DNA of 64,000 bases from Flemingiibacterium sp045586505 (GTDB lineage: Bacteria > Bacillota > Clostridia > Oscillospirales > CAG-272). Positions within the stretch are counted from its first letter, which is position 1; every line of letters begins with the position of its first letter. Made by a program: the position numbers and the translations under genes. Location of the stretch: NCBI GenBank assembly GCA_045586505.1, contig JAZNAL010000026.1, positions 1 through 64,000 of the forward strand, written 5' to 3'. Positions 51,695 through 61,175 of this stretch are shown here, in pieces. The notes under the pieces were generated by a model that saw only the letters and a program-made list of their open reading frames with translations, made no database searches and had not been told where the DNA came from.

Positions 51695-52963
51695 ATGTTA
51701 GAAACCATATACAACTTTCTTGAAACCACAGGCGTTGCCAGGCTCTTCACAGACGCAAACGGCAATGCACTTGCACCCGATTTCTGGTGGAAGACCATTG
51801 TCATGTGGTGCATCGCATTTACGCTCATCTATCTTGCGGTAGTCAAGAAGTTTGAGCCCCTGCTCCTGCTTCCCATCGCAACAGGTATGCTCCTCGCAAA
51901 TCTCCCCGGTGCAAACCTTATTCACACCGACTTTTTCTTCGATGATTACTACATCGAAAACGCACTTATTTCAGCCGAGCAATTAGCAGCAAACGACGGT
52001 CATGTCCCGCTCTCCATGATGCTCAAAGAGGTATTCAACAAGGGCGGTCTCATCGATATCCTCTACCTTGGAGTAAAGCTTGGCATCTATCCTTCGCTCA
52101 TCTTCATGGGCGTCGGCGCGATGACCGACTTCACCTCGCTTATCGCTAATCCCAAAAGTCTTCTCATGGGTGCCGGCGCACAGCTTGGTGTATTCGTGGC
52201 ATTCTTCGGCGCACTGCTCCTCGGCTTTACGCCCATGGAAGCAGGCTCAATCGGTATCATCGGCGGCGCGGACGGTCCCACGGCTATCCTTGTCACAAAG
52301 ACCCTGGCGCCCCACCTCCTCGGAGCTATCGCTATCGCAGCATACTCCTACATGGCGCTGATCCCGATCATTCAGCCTCCCTTCATGAAGCTGCTTACCA
52401 CCAAGAAGGAGCGCGAGATCGTTATGACCGCACTCCGCCCGGTTAGTAGGACCGAGCTCATCATATTCCCCATCGTTGTTACCGTAGTCGTTGCCATCAT
52501 CGTCCCCGATGCGGCTCCCCTGATCGGCTTCCTCATGTTCGGTAACCTCATGAACGTCTGCGGCGTTACCGACAGAATTTCAAAGACGGCGCAGAACGAG
52601 CTTATGAACATCATGACCATCTTCCTCGGCGTATCCGTAGGTGCTACCGCAAATGCAGAGAACTTCCTCGCCGTTCAGACTCTCATGATCATCGCTCTCG
52701 GTCTTACCGCATTCTGCATCTCCACCTGCGGCGGACTTATCACTGGTAAGATCATGTGCTTTGTCACCAGGGGCAAGATCAACCCTCTCATTGGTTCCGC
52801 AGGCGTTTCCGCTGTTCCCATGGCGGCGCGTGTTGCTCAGGCAGAGGGTCAGAAGGCAAATCCCGCGAACTTCCTGCTTATGCACGCAATGGGTCCGAAC
52901 GTCGCAGGCGTTATCGGCTCCGCTGTTGCGGCAGGCGTATTCCTTTCGATGTTCGCGAAATAA
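51695..52963 (+). CDS. Na+-translocating decarboxylase beta subunit (OadB family)
   Basis: A 422-aa membrane subunit with about nine hydrophobic segments. It decarboxylates carboxybiotin and couples this to Na+ export. Family motifs include KLGIYPSLIFMGVGAMTDF, AGSIGIIGGADGPTAI and GVSVGATANAENFL; the conserved Asp of GGADGPT corresponds to the essential residue of OadB. It lies between the biotin carrier and the OadA-like gene. Confidence 0.95.
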   Translation: MLETIYNFLETTGVARLFTDANGNALAPDFWWKTIVMWCIAFTLIYLAVVKKFEPLLLLPIATGMLLANLPGANLIHTDFFFDDYYIENALISAEQLAANDGHVPLSMMLKEVFNKGGLIDILYLGVKLGIYPSLIFMGVGAMTDFTSLIANPKSLLMGAGAQLGVFVAFFGALLLGFTPMEAGSIGIIGGADGPTAILVTKTLAPHLLGAIAIAAYSYMALIPIIQPPFMKLLTTKKEREIVMTALRPVSRTELIIFPIVVTVVVAIIVPDAAPLIGFLMFGNLMNVCGVTDRISKTAQNELMNIMTIFLGVSVGATANAENFLAVQTLMIIALGLTAFCISTCGGLITGKIMCFVTRGKINPLIGSAGVSAVPMAARVAQAEGQKANPANFLLMHAMGPNVAGVIGSAVAAGVFLSMFAK

Positions 52964-53003
52964 CTCCCTTTACATAAATCCGATATAATGGAGGAAAACA
53001 TAA

Positions 53004-54401
53004 ATGGCTAAAGTAAAAATTACAGAAACCGTCCTGCGTGACTCGCACCAGTCTCTTGTTGCGACCCGTATGACGACTGAAGAAATGCTTCCCATTCTCG
53101 AAAAGATGGATGCCATCGGCTACCATTCTCTCGAAGCATGGGGCGGCGCTACCTTCGACTCCTGCATGAGATTCCTTAACGAGGATCCCTGGGAAAGACT
53201 CAGAAGGATCCGTGACAAGGTTAAGAACACCAAGCTCCAGATGCTGTTCCGCGGTCAGAACATCCTCGGATACCGCCACTATGCGGACGACGTTGTTGAA
53301 TACTTCGTACAGAAGTCCATCGCAAACGGCATCGACATTCTCCGTATTTTCGACGCACTGAACGATCCCAGAAACTTAAAGACCGCGATAAACGCAACCA
53401 AGAAGGAAGGCGGTCATGTTCAGGCGGCTATTTCTTACACCACCGGTCCCGTTTACGACACCGAATATTACACCAAATACGCACGTCAGCTTGAAGAGAT
53501 GGGCGCAGATTCCATCTGTATCAAGGACATGGCAGGTCTTCTCAAGCCCTACGATGCGTACGATCTCGTAAAGGCTATCAAGGAAACCGTCAAGGTTCCG
53601 ATCCAGCTTCACACCCACTACACCGCAGGTGTTGCTTCCATGACCCTTATCAAGGCTATCGAAGCAGGCGTTGACGTAGTGGACACCGCAATCTCCCCCA
53701 TGGCTATGGGTACCTCCCAGCCTCCCACAGAGCCGCTGGTAGCATCCCTTGCAGGCACCGAGTACGACACCGGTCTCGACCTTGCAAAGCTCGATGAGAT
53801 CTCCAAGCACTTCATGCCTCTGCGCGAGAAGTACATGGAAAGCGGTCTTCTCGACCCCAAGGTGCTGAAGGTAGACGTAAACGCACTCCTCTATCAGGTA
53901 CCCGGCGGAATGCTCAGTAACCTGGTTTCTCAGCTTAAGCAGGCAGGTAAGTCCGACAAGTTCATCGAGGTTCTTGAGGAAGTACCGCGCGTAAGAGCAG
54001 ACGCAGGTTATCCTCCGCTTGTAACCCCCTCCAGCCAGATCGTTGGTACTCAGGCAGTATTCAACGTTATCATGGGCGAGCGCTACAAGAACGTTACCAA
54101 GGAATTCAAGGGTCTGGTTCGCGGTGAGTACGGTAAGTCTCCCATGCCCATAAAGCCCGAGTTCCAGAAGCAGATCATCGGCGACGCAAAGCCTATTACC
54201 TACCGTCCCGCAGACGATCTGAAGCCTGAGCTTGATGATCTCCGCGAAAAGGTTAAGCCCTGGGCAATCCAGGACGAGGATGTACTCTCCTACGCACTCT
54301 TTGAGCAGGTAGCAACCAAGTTCTTTGAGTGGAGAAAGAATCAGCAGTACGGCATCGACGCAGATCATGCTGATGCCGAAAATAAGATCCACACTGTTTA
54401 A
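53004..54401 (+). CDS. Oxaloacetate decarboxylase alpha / pyruvate carboxylase subunit B-like carboxyltransferase
   Basis: A 465-aa carboxyltransferase with the HMGL-like TIM barrel. RDSHQSL holds a metal Asp/His pair, KDMAG the carbamylated-lysine-type site, and HTHYTAG the His-x-His ligands. It ends after the conserved carboxylase domain and lacks the C-terminal biotinyl domain of OadA (about 590 aa); the separate carrier replaces it. Substrate is probably oxaloacetate/pyruvate. It shares the operon and pump with an acyl-CoA carboxyltransferase, an arrangement like the 5S and 12S subunits of transcarboxylase. Confidence 0.93.
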   Translation: MAKVKITETVLRDSHQSLVATRMTTEEMLPILEKMDAIGYHSLEAWGGATFDSCMRFLNEDPWERLRRIRDKVKNTKLQMLFRGQNILGYRHYADDVVEYFVQKSIANGIDILRIFDALNDPRNLKTAINATKKEGGHVQAAISYTTGPVYDTEYYTKYARQLEEMGADSICIKDMAGLLKPYDAYDLVKAIKETVKVPIQLHTHYTAGVASMTLIKAIEAGVDVVDTAISPMAMGTSQPPTEPLVASLAGTEYDTGLDLAKLDEISKHFMPLREKYMESGLLDPKVLKVDVNALLYQVPGGMLSNLVSQLKQAGKSDKFIEVLEEVPRVRADAGYPPLVTPSSQIVGTQAVFNVIMGERYKNVTKEFKGLVRGEYGKSPMPIKPEFQKQIIGDAKPITYRPADDLKPELDDLREKVKPWAIQDEDVLSYALFEQVATKFFEWRKNQQYGIDADHADAENKIHTV

Positions 54402-54413
54402 TTAAGACAAAAC

Positions 54414-54446
54414 CGAGGCGACGCTTATGGCGCCGCCTCGCGTTTT
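54414..54446 (+). terminator. Terminator of the decarboxylase operon
   Basis: CGAGGCG (54414-54420) with CGCCTCG (54434-54440) plus an inner CGC/GCG pair set, followed by CGTTTTATG. It is 12 bases after the last stop codon. Confidence 0.88.
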
Positions 54447-54466
54447 ATGTACTTTTGTTGAATAAA

Positions 54467-54567
54467 AATGGGGCTAACACAAAGTGAAAACATAATTGGT
54501 ATCATGCCAATAAACAAGCTTGCTCTAATCTCCGACAACAGTATATTTCCTATGGTGTAACCCCATT
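54467..54567. repeat. 101-bp element bounded by imperfect terminal inverted repeats
   Basis: The left end AATGGGGCTAACAC and right end GTGTAACCCCATT pair over about 12 positions with one mismatch and one bulge. Inside is a second hairpin, ATTGG/CCAAT (54495-54511). It has no reading frame. It could be a small miniature inverted-repeat element or a structured RNA relic. Confidence 0.5.
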
Positions 54568-54572
54568 AAAGC

Positions 54573-54611
54573 AAAAAATCTCGGTGTGACCTCGCGGTCA
54601 CACCGATTTTC
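54573..54611. terminator. Terminator of the small-lipoprotein/pepF operon
   Basis: CGGTGTGACC (54582-54591) pairs with GGTCACACCG (54596-54605), loop TCGC. On the minus strand it is followed by ATTTTTTGC, so it ends the leftward transcript; T residues on the plus side make it partly bidirectional. Confidence 0.9.
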
Positions 54612-55046
54612 TTATTTGCCGTACTGGGACTTGACCCATTCGGTCACATCCACAAACTGACGGTAATCATTCTCTGCGGGATATTTCACATAGATCACCG
54701 AAAAGGTCTCAGTGCTTGAATATATCTCACAGCCGTCGCACATCTGTGCGGTGGTAAGCTCCTCAGTGGGAACTCGGTTGGGATCCTCTCCCTCGGTACT
54801 GCCCGAGTATTCAAAGCCCGCGGGAAGCTCGTCGGTGAGGAGCTGTCCGTCCTGCAGATAGTCGTAGAAATCATAGCCGTACACACAGCCGTTATAATAC
54901 ACCAGCGCTCGCTGGATCTCGCCACTGGGATACCCCGTTTCGGTACGCTGTACATCGGTTGTCTCACTGCCGTTCACAAATCTGCCGCAGGAAGCAGCCG
55001 TGAGGCATAAAACAGTGAGCAGTAATGCCATCAAACGTCTTTTCAT
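54612..55046 (-). CDS. Small lipoprotein of unknown function
   Basis: A 144-aa predicted lipoprotein with lipobox TAASC (Cys20). The mature part is acidic and Tyr-rich (VYYNGCVYGYDFYDYLQDG) with two more cysteines near the middle (MCDGC). I do not recognise a family. Its ATG is one base after the stop of the peptidase gene, so the two are co-expressed. Confidence 0.75.
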   Translation of the reverse strand: MKRRLMALLLTVLCLTAASCGRFVNGSETTDVQRTETGYPSGEIQRALVYYNGCVYGYDFYDYLQDGQLLTDELPAGFEYSGSTEGEDPNRVPTEELTTAQMCDGCEIYSSTETFSVIYVKYPAENDYRQFVDVTEWVKSQYGK

Positions 55047-55047
55047 A

Positions 55048-56727
55048 TCACTTCAAATACTCCGCTGCAGTCTCGCAGATCGACTTCAGTGCGCCGTCCT
55101 CGAAGGGTACGATAATATCAGCACGCTCGCAGAGTCCCACGAAGGTCTTTTTGCCGCCCTCCAAGACAAACTTGTAGTAGCGCTCCCACGCATCGGCGTA
55201 ATCCTTCTGAGACATACTCCAGAATTCGAGAGATACCGTCTGTGCAAGGCAGTAGTCGATATAGTAGAAGGGATAGTGGTAGATGTGAAGCTGTCTCTGC
55301 CAGCCTCTGCCGCCTGCGTAGAAGTCCACGTCGCCGAACTGCATATACGGACGGTACATTGCCTCAAGTTTCAGCCACTCCTCATGACGCTGTGCCGGAG
55401 TAAGCTCAGGATTGTCGTACACGATATGCTGGAAATGATCCACCATACAGCCGTAGGGAATGAAGATCAGCGCGGACTCGAGGTGCATATACTTTGCTCT
55501 CGGCGTATCGTCGCCGTAGAACAGATGCAGCCATTTCCACGCGAAAAATTCCATGGACATGGAATGACATTCACAGGACTCCATTGTGGGCTGAGCATTT
55601 TCCATGAACTCGAAATTGCGTGTGGTATATGCGGCAAATGCGTGACCCGCCTCGTGGGTGAGAACGTCAACATCTCCCGATGTGCCGTTGAAGTTGGAGA
55701 AGATAAACGGTGCCTTATATTCAGGGAATTCGGTGCAGTAGCCGCCTACCGCCTTGCCTTCCTTGGCAAGTACATCAAGCAACTCGTTTTCGTACATAAA
55801 GTTAATGAATTCACCCGTCTGGGGGGACATTTCCTCGTACATCTGCTTACCCGCCGCCATAATATCATCGGGTGTACCCATAGGCTTGGGATTGCCCTCC
55901 TTGAAGCTGAACGGATCATCGTAGATACGCATCTCATCCGGAGTAAGCCCGATGCGCTCCGCCTGACGGCGCTTTAACTCCTTTACGATGGGCACGAGAT
56001 CGGTAACCACCTGACGGCGGAAGTTTGCCACCATTTCGGGGTCGTAGCAGTTGCGCGTGCGGCGCATATACGCAAGCTCGGTAAAGCTCTTGAAGCCAAG
56101 CTTGTGAGCGATCTCTGTGCGAACCTTTACAAGCTCGTCAAAAATGCCGTCAAGCTCCTCGGCGTGGGACATATAGAAGCCGCTTTCCGCTTTATATGCA
56201 CCGTAGCGCACCTCGCGGTCGGGATTCTCCTTATACGCCGCAAGCTGTGAGATATTGAGAGTCTTACCGTCAAAATCGATCTTCGCGGATGCGATCAGCT
56301 TCTGATAGTCGGAAACCAGCTTGTTTTCGCGGCCGAGGAGGTCGATGACCTCGGGAGAGAAGGTCTTAAGCTCCATCTCCATATTCTTGAACAAAAGCTC
56401 ACCCGCAACATCGGAAACCGCACTTCTGTAGGGCGACTCCAGAATCGCCAGCATCAGATTCTGCGAATGCTCCTGGAAAGCAGGCAATGCCATATCGTAA
56501 AACTCCTGCTCCGCCTCGTAAAACTTATCGCGTGTGTCGATGGAATTGCGTACAGACGCGATGGAGATCATAGTCTGTGCATGAACGCTTAATTTTTCCT
56601 GCTGACGGAACGCTTCAAGGACAGTCGCGCCATCCTTTGCATTTTTGACCTTTTCGGTGAGCTTGTCCATCTCGGCGCCAAGCGCTTCGAGATCCACACG
56701 CTCATAGGGCATATCGCCAAATTTCAT
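55048..56727 (-). CDS. M3-family oligoendopeptidase (PepF-like)
   Basis: A 559-aa cytoplasmic zinc peptidase. The zinc motif is HEAGH (H358, E359, H362), with the downstream ligand Glu in METCE-like MESCECHSM. The helical N-terminal domain and the tyrosine-rich C-terminal segment (HIYHYPFYYIDYCLAQ) are typical of the M3B oligoendopeptidase F group that trims short peptides. The ATG at 56727 (MKFGDMPYER) follows SD ggaggt. It is followed at once by a small lipoprotein gene. Confidence 0.92.
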   Translation of the reverse strand: MKFGDMPYERVDLEALGAEMDKLTEKVKNAKDGATVLEAFRQQEKLSVHAQTMISIASVRNSIDTRDKFYEAEQEFYDMALPAFQEHSQNLMLAILESPYRSAVSDVAGELLFKNMEMELKTFSPEVIDLLGRENKLVSDYQKLIASAKIDFDGKTLNISQLAAYKENPDREVRYGAYKAESGFYMSHAEELDGIFDELVKVRTEIAHKLGFKSFTELAYMRRTRNCYDPEMVANFRRQVVTDLVPIVKELKRRQAERIGLTPDEMRIYDDPFSFKEGNPKPMGTPDDIMAAGKQMYEEMSPQTGEFINFMYENELLDVLAKEGKAVGGYCTEFPEYKAPFIFSNFNGTSGDVDVLTHEAGHAFAAYTTRNFEFMENAQPTMESCECHSMSMEFFAWKWLHLFYGDDTPRAKYMHLESALIFIPYGCMVDHFQHIVYDNPELTPAQRHEEWLKLEAMYRPYMQFGDVDFYAGGRGWQRQLHIYHYPFYYIDYCLAQTVSLEFWSMSQKDYADAWERYYKFVLEGGKKTFVGLCERADIIVPFEDGALKSICETAAEYLK

Positions 56728-56762
56728 GTAAGTATACCTCCGATTTTTTATTGTTTGTAGAA

Positions 56763-58040
56763 TTACTTTTCCCATTCCCACGTGGCACCGTTATCGCGAG
56801 AAATATAGTTTCTTGCCGCATCACCGTATATTATCGGAATAACGACGCATCCATCCCGAGAATATGCCATATCGGCATATGCGCCGGAATCGGAAACGCC
56901 CTTCGGCGGAACGATATCCATAAGATCCCAATTGTGTCCGCCGTCGCGGGTGATGTACACATTGGGATTCTTTCCTTCGCGGGCGATGAATGAGATAAAG
57001 CCAAGCTCGTCGTCAATAAGCCCTCCGGCGTGGAGTCCATCTGTGCGATAATTGAGCAGCTTAAAGTTACGCCGCTTCTCCCAGGTCACACCGCCGTCCT
57101 CCGTAACATAGAAGAACACCTCACAGCGCGGCGTGGAAAGTATCACGGAGCCTCGCGTATCATTGATCATGTTAAGCTCCAGTGAGGTCGGCTCATAAAC
57201 GAGAGCGGTAGTAGTCGGTGTATAGTCAAGCGAAAAGGATGTCCATGTTATACCGCCGTCCTTTGATGCGTAAGCAAGCGCATCTATCCAGTCTCCGTCG
57301 ACATACTCGCCGTTATTTTCCCGTATCACCAGTACGATGCTGTCGCCGTCAATATAAAAGTCGCACAGATCGCTGAATCCGGTTAAATCGTAGCAGAACA
57401 TCGCAGGAGTCGCTATAACAGGCTCTCCCGCTTTGACAAGCTGAATATACCCGCGTGTATCAACAGTCGCCGTATACTCCGAAAAATCGTTGCCGGAAGG
57501 TTCACTGCGGCTGTGGAGATAGGTATCTCCGACAAACGGTCTTGGCGCAAAGCCCACACCGCTTGCAGCATCGTAGCTGAAGAAGAAGTTGCAGCCGCCG
57601 CAGACGGTATTATCATTTCTGCCGCTTTCAAGCGATACATACGAATGGTATTCTGCGAGCACTGTGACAACACCGCGTCCGTCTGCATAATCACCGTGAT
57701 CGACCATATCAGTTATACAGATCACCAGCGGTTCACCATACAACCCGGTGTAGTATTCCGCAAGATAAGAAGCAAACGCTTCAATATCAAGAGCACCGTC
57801 AAGGGTGTATCTGTTAATATACGGCGCGGTCAGTATGACAGAACACGGTTCAGGGTCAGGTGCCTGCGTTTCCACAGGCGGAACGGTCTCATTTTGTGCT
57901 TCGGGGGGTGTCACGGTGTTTACCAAAAACAGCGGTGCGCTGTCGGTATCGGTGTCCACCTCATCATTAACAGTGCGGCATGATGCTATAAGGGGGCAAA
58001 GTATGCAGACAAGCAGTACCAATGCAAAATGCTTTTTCAT
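56763..58040 (-). CDS. Asp-box (BNR) repeat lipoprotein
   Basis: A 425-aa lipoprotein with lipobox LIASC (Cys20). A Thr/Pro/Glu linker is followed by a domain of about 120 residues and then a sialidase-like beta-propeller region. Four Asp-boxes are visible: SKDGGITW, TEDGGVTW, TRDGGHNW and SRDNGATW. No sialidase FRIP motif or catalytic Arg triad is evident, so it is more likely a binding propeller than an active sialidase. The ATG at 58040 follows SD gaggagg. It is just upstream of the peptidase gene. Confidence 0.8.
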   Translation of the reverse strand: MKKHFALVLLVCILCPLIASCRTVNDEVDTDTDSAPLFLVNTVTPPEAQNETVPPVETQAPDPEPCSVILTAPYINRYTLDGALDIEAFASYLAEYYTGLYGEPLVICITDMVDHGDYADGRGVVTVLAEYHSYVSLESGRNDNTVCGGCNFFFSYDAASGVGFAPRPFVGDTYLHSRSEPSGNDFSEYTATVDTRGYIQLVKAGEPVIATPAMFCYDLTGFSDLCDFYIDGDSIVLVIRENNGEYVDGDWIDALAYASKDGGITWTSFSLDYTPTTTALVYEPTSLELNMINDTRGSVILSTPRCEVFFYVTEDGGVTWEKRRNFKLLNYRTDGLHAGGLIDDELGFISFIAREGKNPNVYITRDGGHNWDLMDIVPPKGVSDSGAYADMAYSRDGCVVIPIIYGDAARNYISRDNGATWEWEK

Positions 58041-58295
58041 AATGTATAACCTCCTCACGGAATCTTTTACACTGTGTTTGACGAAAAAGCACTCAAAAAG
58101 TTCCGTTGCTTTCACATTGTTTTCCATTACAGTTATATCTGCATATATCAGGGAATGCGTTTGCAGGGATACAACCGGCACCTTTAAACAGCACGAGATC
58201 TTCCCTGCAGGTTATATAATCACCGACGTTTCAGGCGGCAATTCCCGCCCTATATCCGCTGTACGCCATAGCTCGTTTTTCTTGTACAAGCTGTA

Positions 58296-60587
58296 TCAGT
58301 TGCCTGCCTTGTAGTAGTTGATAAGACAGCCGCAGAGGATAATAGTGCGCTCGTCATCGGTAAGCTCGCCCATCTTCAGGGTGATCGCCTTGACGGAGCC
58401 GTCGCTCTTTATGATATATGCGGGGAACTCATACTTCGCCGCTTCAACAGCCCCACGGATATCCGGTACATAGATGTGATCGCCTACCGCAAAAACGTCT
58501 GCACTTTCGTAGAGGAACGGAAGCATACCCCAGTTGATAAGGTTGGAGCGATAGCGCTTGGTTGCGTATTCGACAGCGATGTTAGCCCAGCCTCCGAGCA
58601 CCTTCTGGCAGGATGCCGCCTGCTCACGCGCGGAGCCGTCACCGGGCTTGTTGGCGTATACCACGCTTCCGATGCCCACATTCTTCGAATCAACCCCAGG
58701 CTTGATCTCACGGAGCTTTGCAAATACAGGAGCAAGCTCGCCCGCGTCGGTATTCTCGCCGTTCTGTCTTGCCTTCTCGAAGGTCTGCACCGCCTTGGCA
58801 CGTCCAACATAGGCAGGATCCTTTCGGGAGAGTGCGAACTCGGACAGCTTTAAGGGATTGGAGCGATAGGACGATGTCTCACCCGAGGGGATAAGCTCGT
58901 CGGTGGTAGTTACGGGGTCAGTGATGACCGATGCCACGCGAAGGAGCAGATCCTCAGTCAGCTCGGACATTACAGGCCAGTCGGCGATGTTGGGACCGAT
59001 CACAAGGTCTGCCGCTGTATCCGCCTTTCCGTAGCCCTTGTACACGCGGTGATCGTATACGGTAGAATCAAATTTATAATTGGGTGTGGTGTATTCCACC
59101 TCGATCTCGGTTGCGGGAGTGAGGATACCACCGTTACGCGCGGTTGCCGCGATGGAACGCGCATCCATAAGCGCTACTGCCGCGATCTGACCGTTTCCGG
59201 GCTTTGAGCCCTCGCGGTTGGGGAAGTTTCTGGTAGAATGACGGATGGAGAGACCGCCATTCGCGGGAACGTCACCCGCACCGAAGCAGGGACCGCAGAA
59301 TGCGGTTCTGAGCGTCACGCCCGCTTCCATCAACTTCGCCGCCGAGCCGTTTCTGACAAGCTCAATATATGCGGGCTGGCTTGCGGGATATGCGGAAAGG
59401 TTAAACGCACCGCATCCGGTGGACTGCCCCGCCAGAATATCCGCCGCCGCAACAAGGTTATCAAACGTACCGCCGGCACAGCCTGCGATAACGCCCTGAT
59501 CCACCTTTACGCCGTCCTTTGTGATCTTATCGGTAAGCGAGAGCTTGATGTTCGGATTGTCGAGCTGTTCAGCTACACTGAGTTCTACCTCGCGGAGAAT
59601 ATCCGCCGCATTGTCGATAAGATTTCTTACGGTATAGGTGTTTGACGGATGGAACGGAAGCGCAATCATAGGCTCAACGCTCGAAAGATCCACCTTTACC
59701 ACGCCGTCATAGTATGCAAGCGAGCCGGGAGCCAGCTTCTTGTAATCGTCGGATCTGCCGTGGAGATCAAAATAGCGCTTGGTCTCTTCATCGGTCACCC
59801 AGATCGATGAGAGGCAGGTTGTCTCGGTAGTCATAACATCGATTCCGTTACGGAATTCGATGGGCAGGCTTGCAATACCGTCACCCACAAATTCCAGCAC
59901 CTTGTTTTTAACAAAGCCGTTCTTGAATACCGCGCCGATTATCGCCAGCGCCACGTCCTGCGGACCGACACCGATCTTGGGCTTGCCGGTCATATGCACC
60001 GCGATCACCTCGGGGCGCTTAATGTCGTAGGTGCGGCAGAGGAGCTGCTTTACAAGCTCGGGACCGCCCTCACCGATCGCCATGGTACCAAGTGCACCGT
60101 AGCGGGTATGGGAGTGGGAGCCGAGGATCATGCGTCCGCACCCGCTCATCATCTCACGCATATAGGAATGGATGACCGCGATATGTGCGGGAACGTAGAT
60201 GCCGCCGTACTTCTTCGCCGCGGACAAACCGAATACATGGTCGTCCTCGTTGATGGTACCGCCGACAGCGCAGAGGCTGTTATGGCAGTTGGTCAGAACA
60301 TAGGGAATCGGGAATTTTTCAAGTCCGCTTGCACGAGCGGTCTGAATGATGCCGACATAGGTTATATCATGAGATGCCATCGCGTCGAATCTGATGCGAA
60401 GATCCTCGTCGTTCTTACCTGTATTGTGAGCGGTAAGTATCTCGTACGCCATAGTGTTTTTCGCGGCTTCTTCCTTGGAAATGCCGTCCTTGCCCAGCGC
60501 CGCAAGCTGTGATGCGGCATTGGCGTCGTCTTCGATGATCGTATTGCCGTATGCGAGATATGCGCCGCCGTGTATGAGTTCTACCAT
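58296..60587 (-). CDS. Aconitase-family hydratase
   Basis: A 763-aa protein of the aconitase superfamily, YbhJ/hydratase type. Candidate 4Fe-4S ligands are Cys in AGCAGG and the pair in FCGPCFG. The C-terminal swivel domain holds ASCQKVLGG and RYRSNLINWGMLPF, the latter being the aconitase substrate-binding loop. Activity on citrate-like compounds is possible, but the group is not firmly assigned. It is separated from downstream genes by about 255 bases and has an inverted repeat at its promoter. Confidence 0.83.
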   Translation of the reverse strand: MVELIHGGAYLAYGNTIIEDDANAASQLAALGKDGISKEEAAKNTMAYEILTAHNTGKNDEDLRIRFDAMASHDITYVGIIQTARASGLEKFPIPYVLTNCHNSLCAVGGTINEDDHVFGLSAAKKYGGIYVPAHIAVIHSYMREMMSGCGRMILGSHSHTRYGALGTMAIGEGGPELVKQLLCRTYDIKRPEVIAVHMTGKPKIGVGPQDVALAIIGAVFKNGFVKNKVLEFVGDGIASLPIEFRNGIDVMTTETTCLSSIWVTDEETKRYFDLHGRSDDYKKLAPGSLAYYDGVVKVDLSSVEPMIALPFHPSNTYTVRNLIDNAADILREVELSVAEQLDNPNIKLSLTDKITKDGVKVDQGVIAGCAGGTFDNLVAAADILAGQSTGCGAFNLSAYPASQPAYIELVRNGSAAKLMEAGVTLRTAFCGPCFGAGDVPANGGLSIRHSTRNFPNREGSKPGNGQIAAVALMDARSIAATARNGGILTPATEIEVEYTTPNYKFDSTVYDHRVYKGYGKADTAADLVIGPNIADWPVMSELTEDLLLRVASVITDPVTTTDELIPSGETSSYRSNPLKLSEFALSRKDPAYVGRAKAVQTFEKARQNGENTDAGELAPVFAKLREIKPGVDSKNVGIGSVVYANKPGDGSAREQAASCQKVLGGWANIAVEYATKRYRSNLINWGMLPFLYESADVFAVGDHIYVPDIRGAVEAAKYEFPAYIIKSDGSVKAITLKMGELTDDERTIILCGCLINYYKAGN

Positions 60588-60613
60588 GTTAATTGTCCTC
60601 CAAAATGGAATTT

Positions 60614-60636
60614 TATCATATTACTATAATATGATA
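60614..60636. promoter_or_regulatory. Inverted repeat overlapping the hydratase promoter
   Basis: TATCATATT and AATATGATA (9 bp each, 5-base spacer) cover the likely -10 region of the hydratase gene; a TTGAAA -35 lies 17 bases further upstream on the minus strand (near 60659). It looks like a repressor operator. Confidence 0.5.
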
Positions 60637-60800
60637 CCACGAAAATATGAATATTTCAATATATTATTGATAGGTTTCCGCATCTTGCACGAAAAAAATC
60701 ACAATTTGGCAAAGAAATTTACAAAAGAGCCTTTATATTTGCTCCGACATATGATAAAATATTAGTAATGAATATTATTATCACTACATCGGAGGACAAA

Positions 60801-61175
60801 ATGGCAAAATACAGACGCGGCAGAATAAACGAAGAAATGGCAAAAGAGCTCTCGAACATTCTGCGTGAAATAAAAGACCCCCGCGTGTCGGACGCTTTTG
60901 TAAGCGTCACAGCGGCGGATGTTACACCCGATCTTAAATTCGCAAAGATCTACTATTCCGTGATGAGCGGTGACTCTAAGGAGGTCGGCAAGGGCTTGAA
61001 AAGCGCTTCCGGTTATATCCGTAAGCGACTCGCTGAGACTCTGAATCTCCGTCAGACTCCAGAGCTTTCCTTCATCACCGACGATTCAATAGCATACGGA
61101 GCACATATCAACTCGCTGCTTAACAAGATCGAATTTACCGATATTTCCGAGGATGAGGAGCAGGAAGATGAGTGA
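60801..61175 (+). CDS. rbfA: Ribosome-binding factor A
   Basis: A 124-aa KH-like protein needed for 16S rRNA maturation and cold adaptation. The N-terminus YRRGRINEEMAKELSNIL and the segment DPRVSDAFVSVTAADVTPDL match RbfA. The ATG at 60801 follows SD ggagg. nusA and infB, its usual upstream neighbours, are not here; the gene starts a small operon with nrnA and truB. Confidence 0.94.
   Translation: MAKYRRGRINEEMAKELSNILREIKDPRVSDAFVSVTAADVTPDLKFAKIYYSVMSGDSKEVGKGLKSASGYIRKRLAETLNLRQTPELSFITDDSIAYGAHINSLLNKIEFTDISEDEEQEDE

Noticed and set aside
53376..54392. 338-codon open frame antisense to the OadA-like gene
   Set aside because: Shadow of a high-GC third-position coding strand; no recognisable protein motif.
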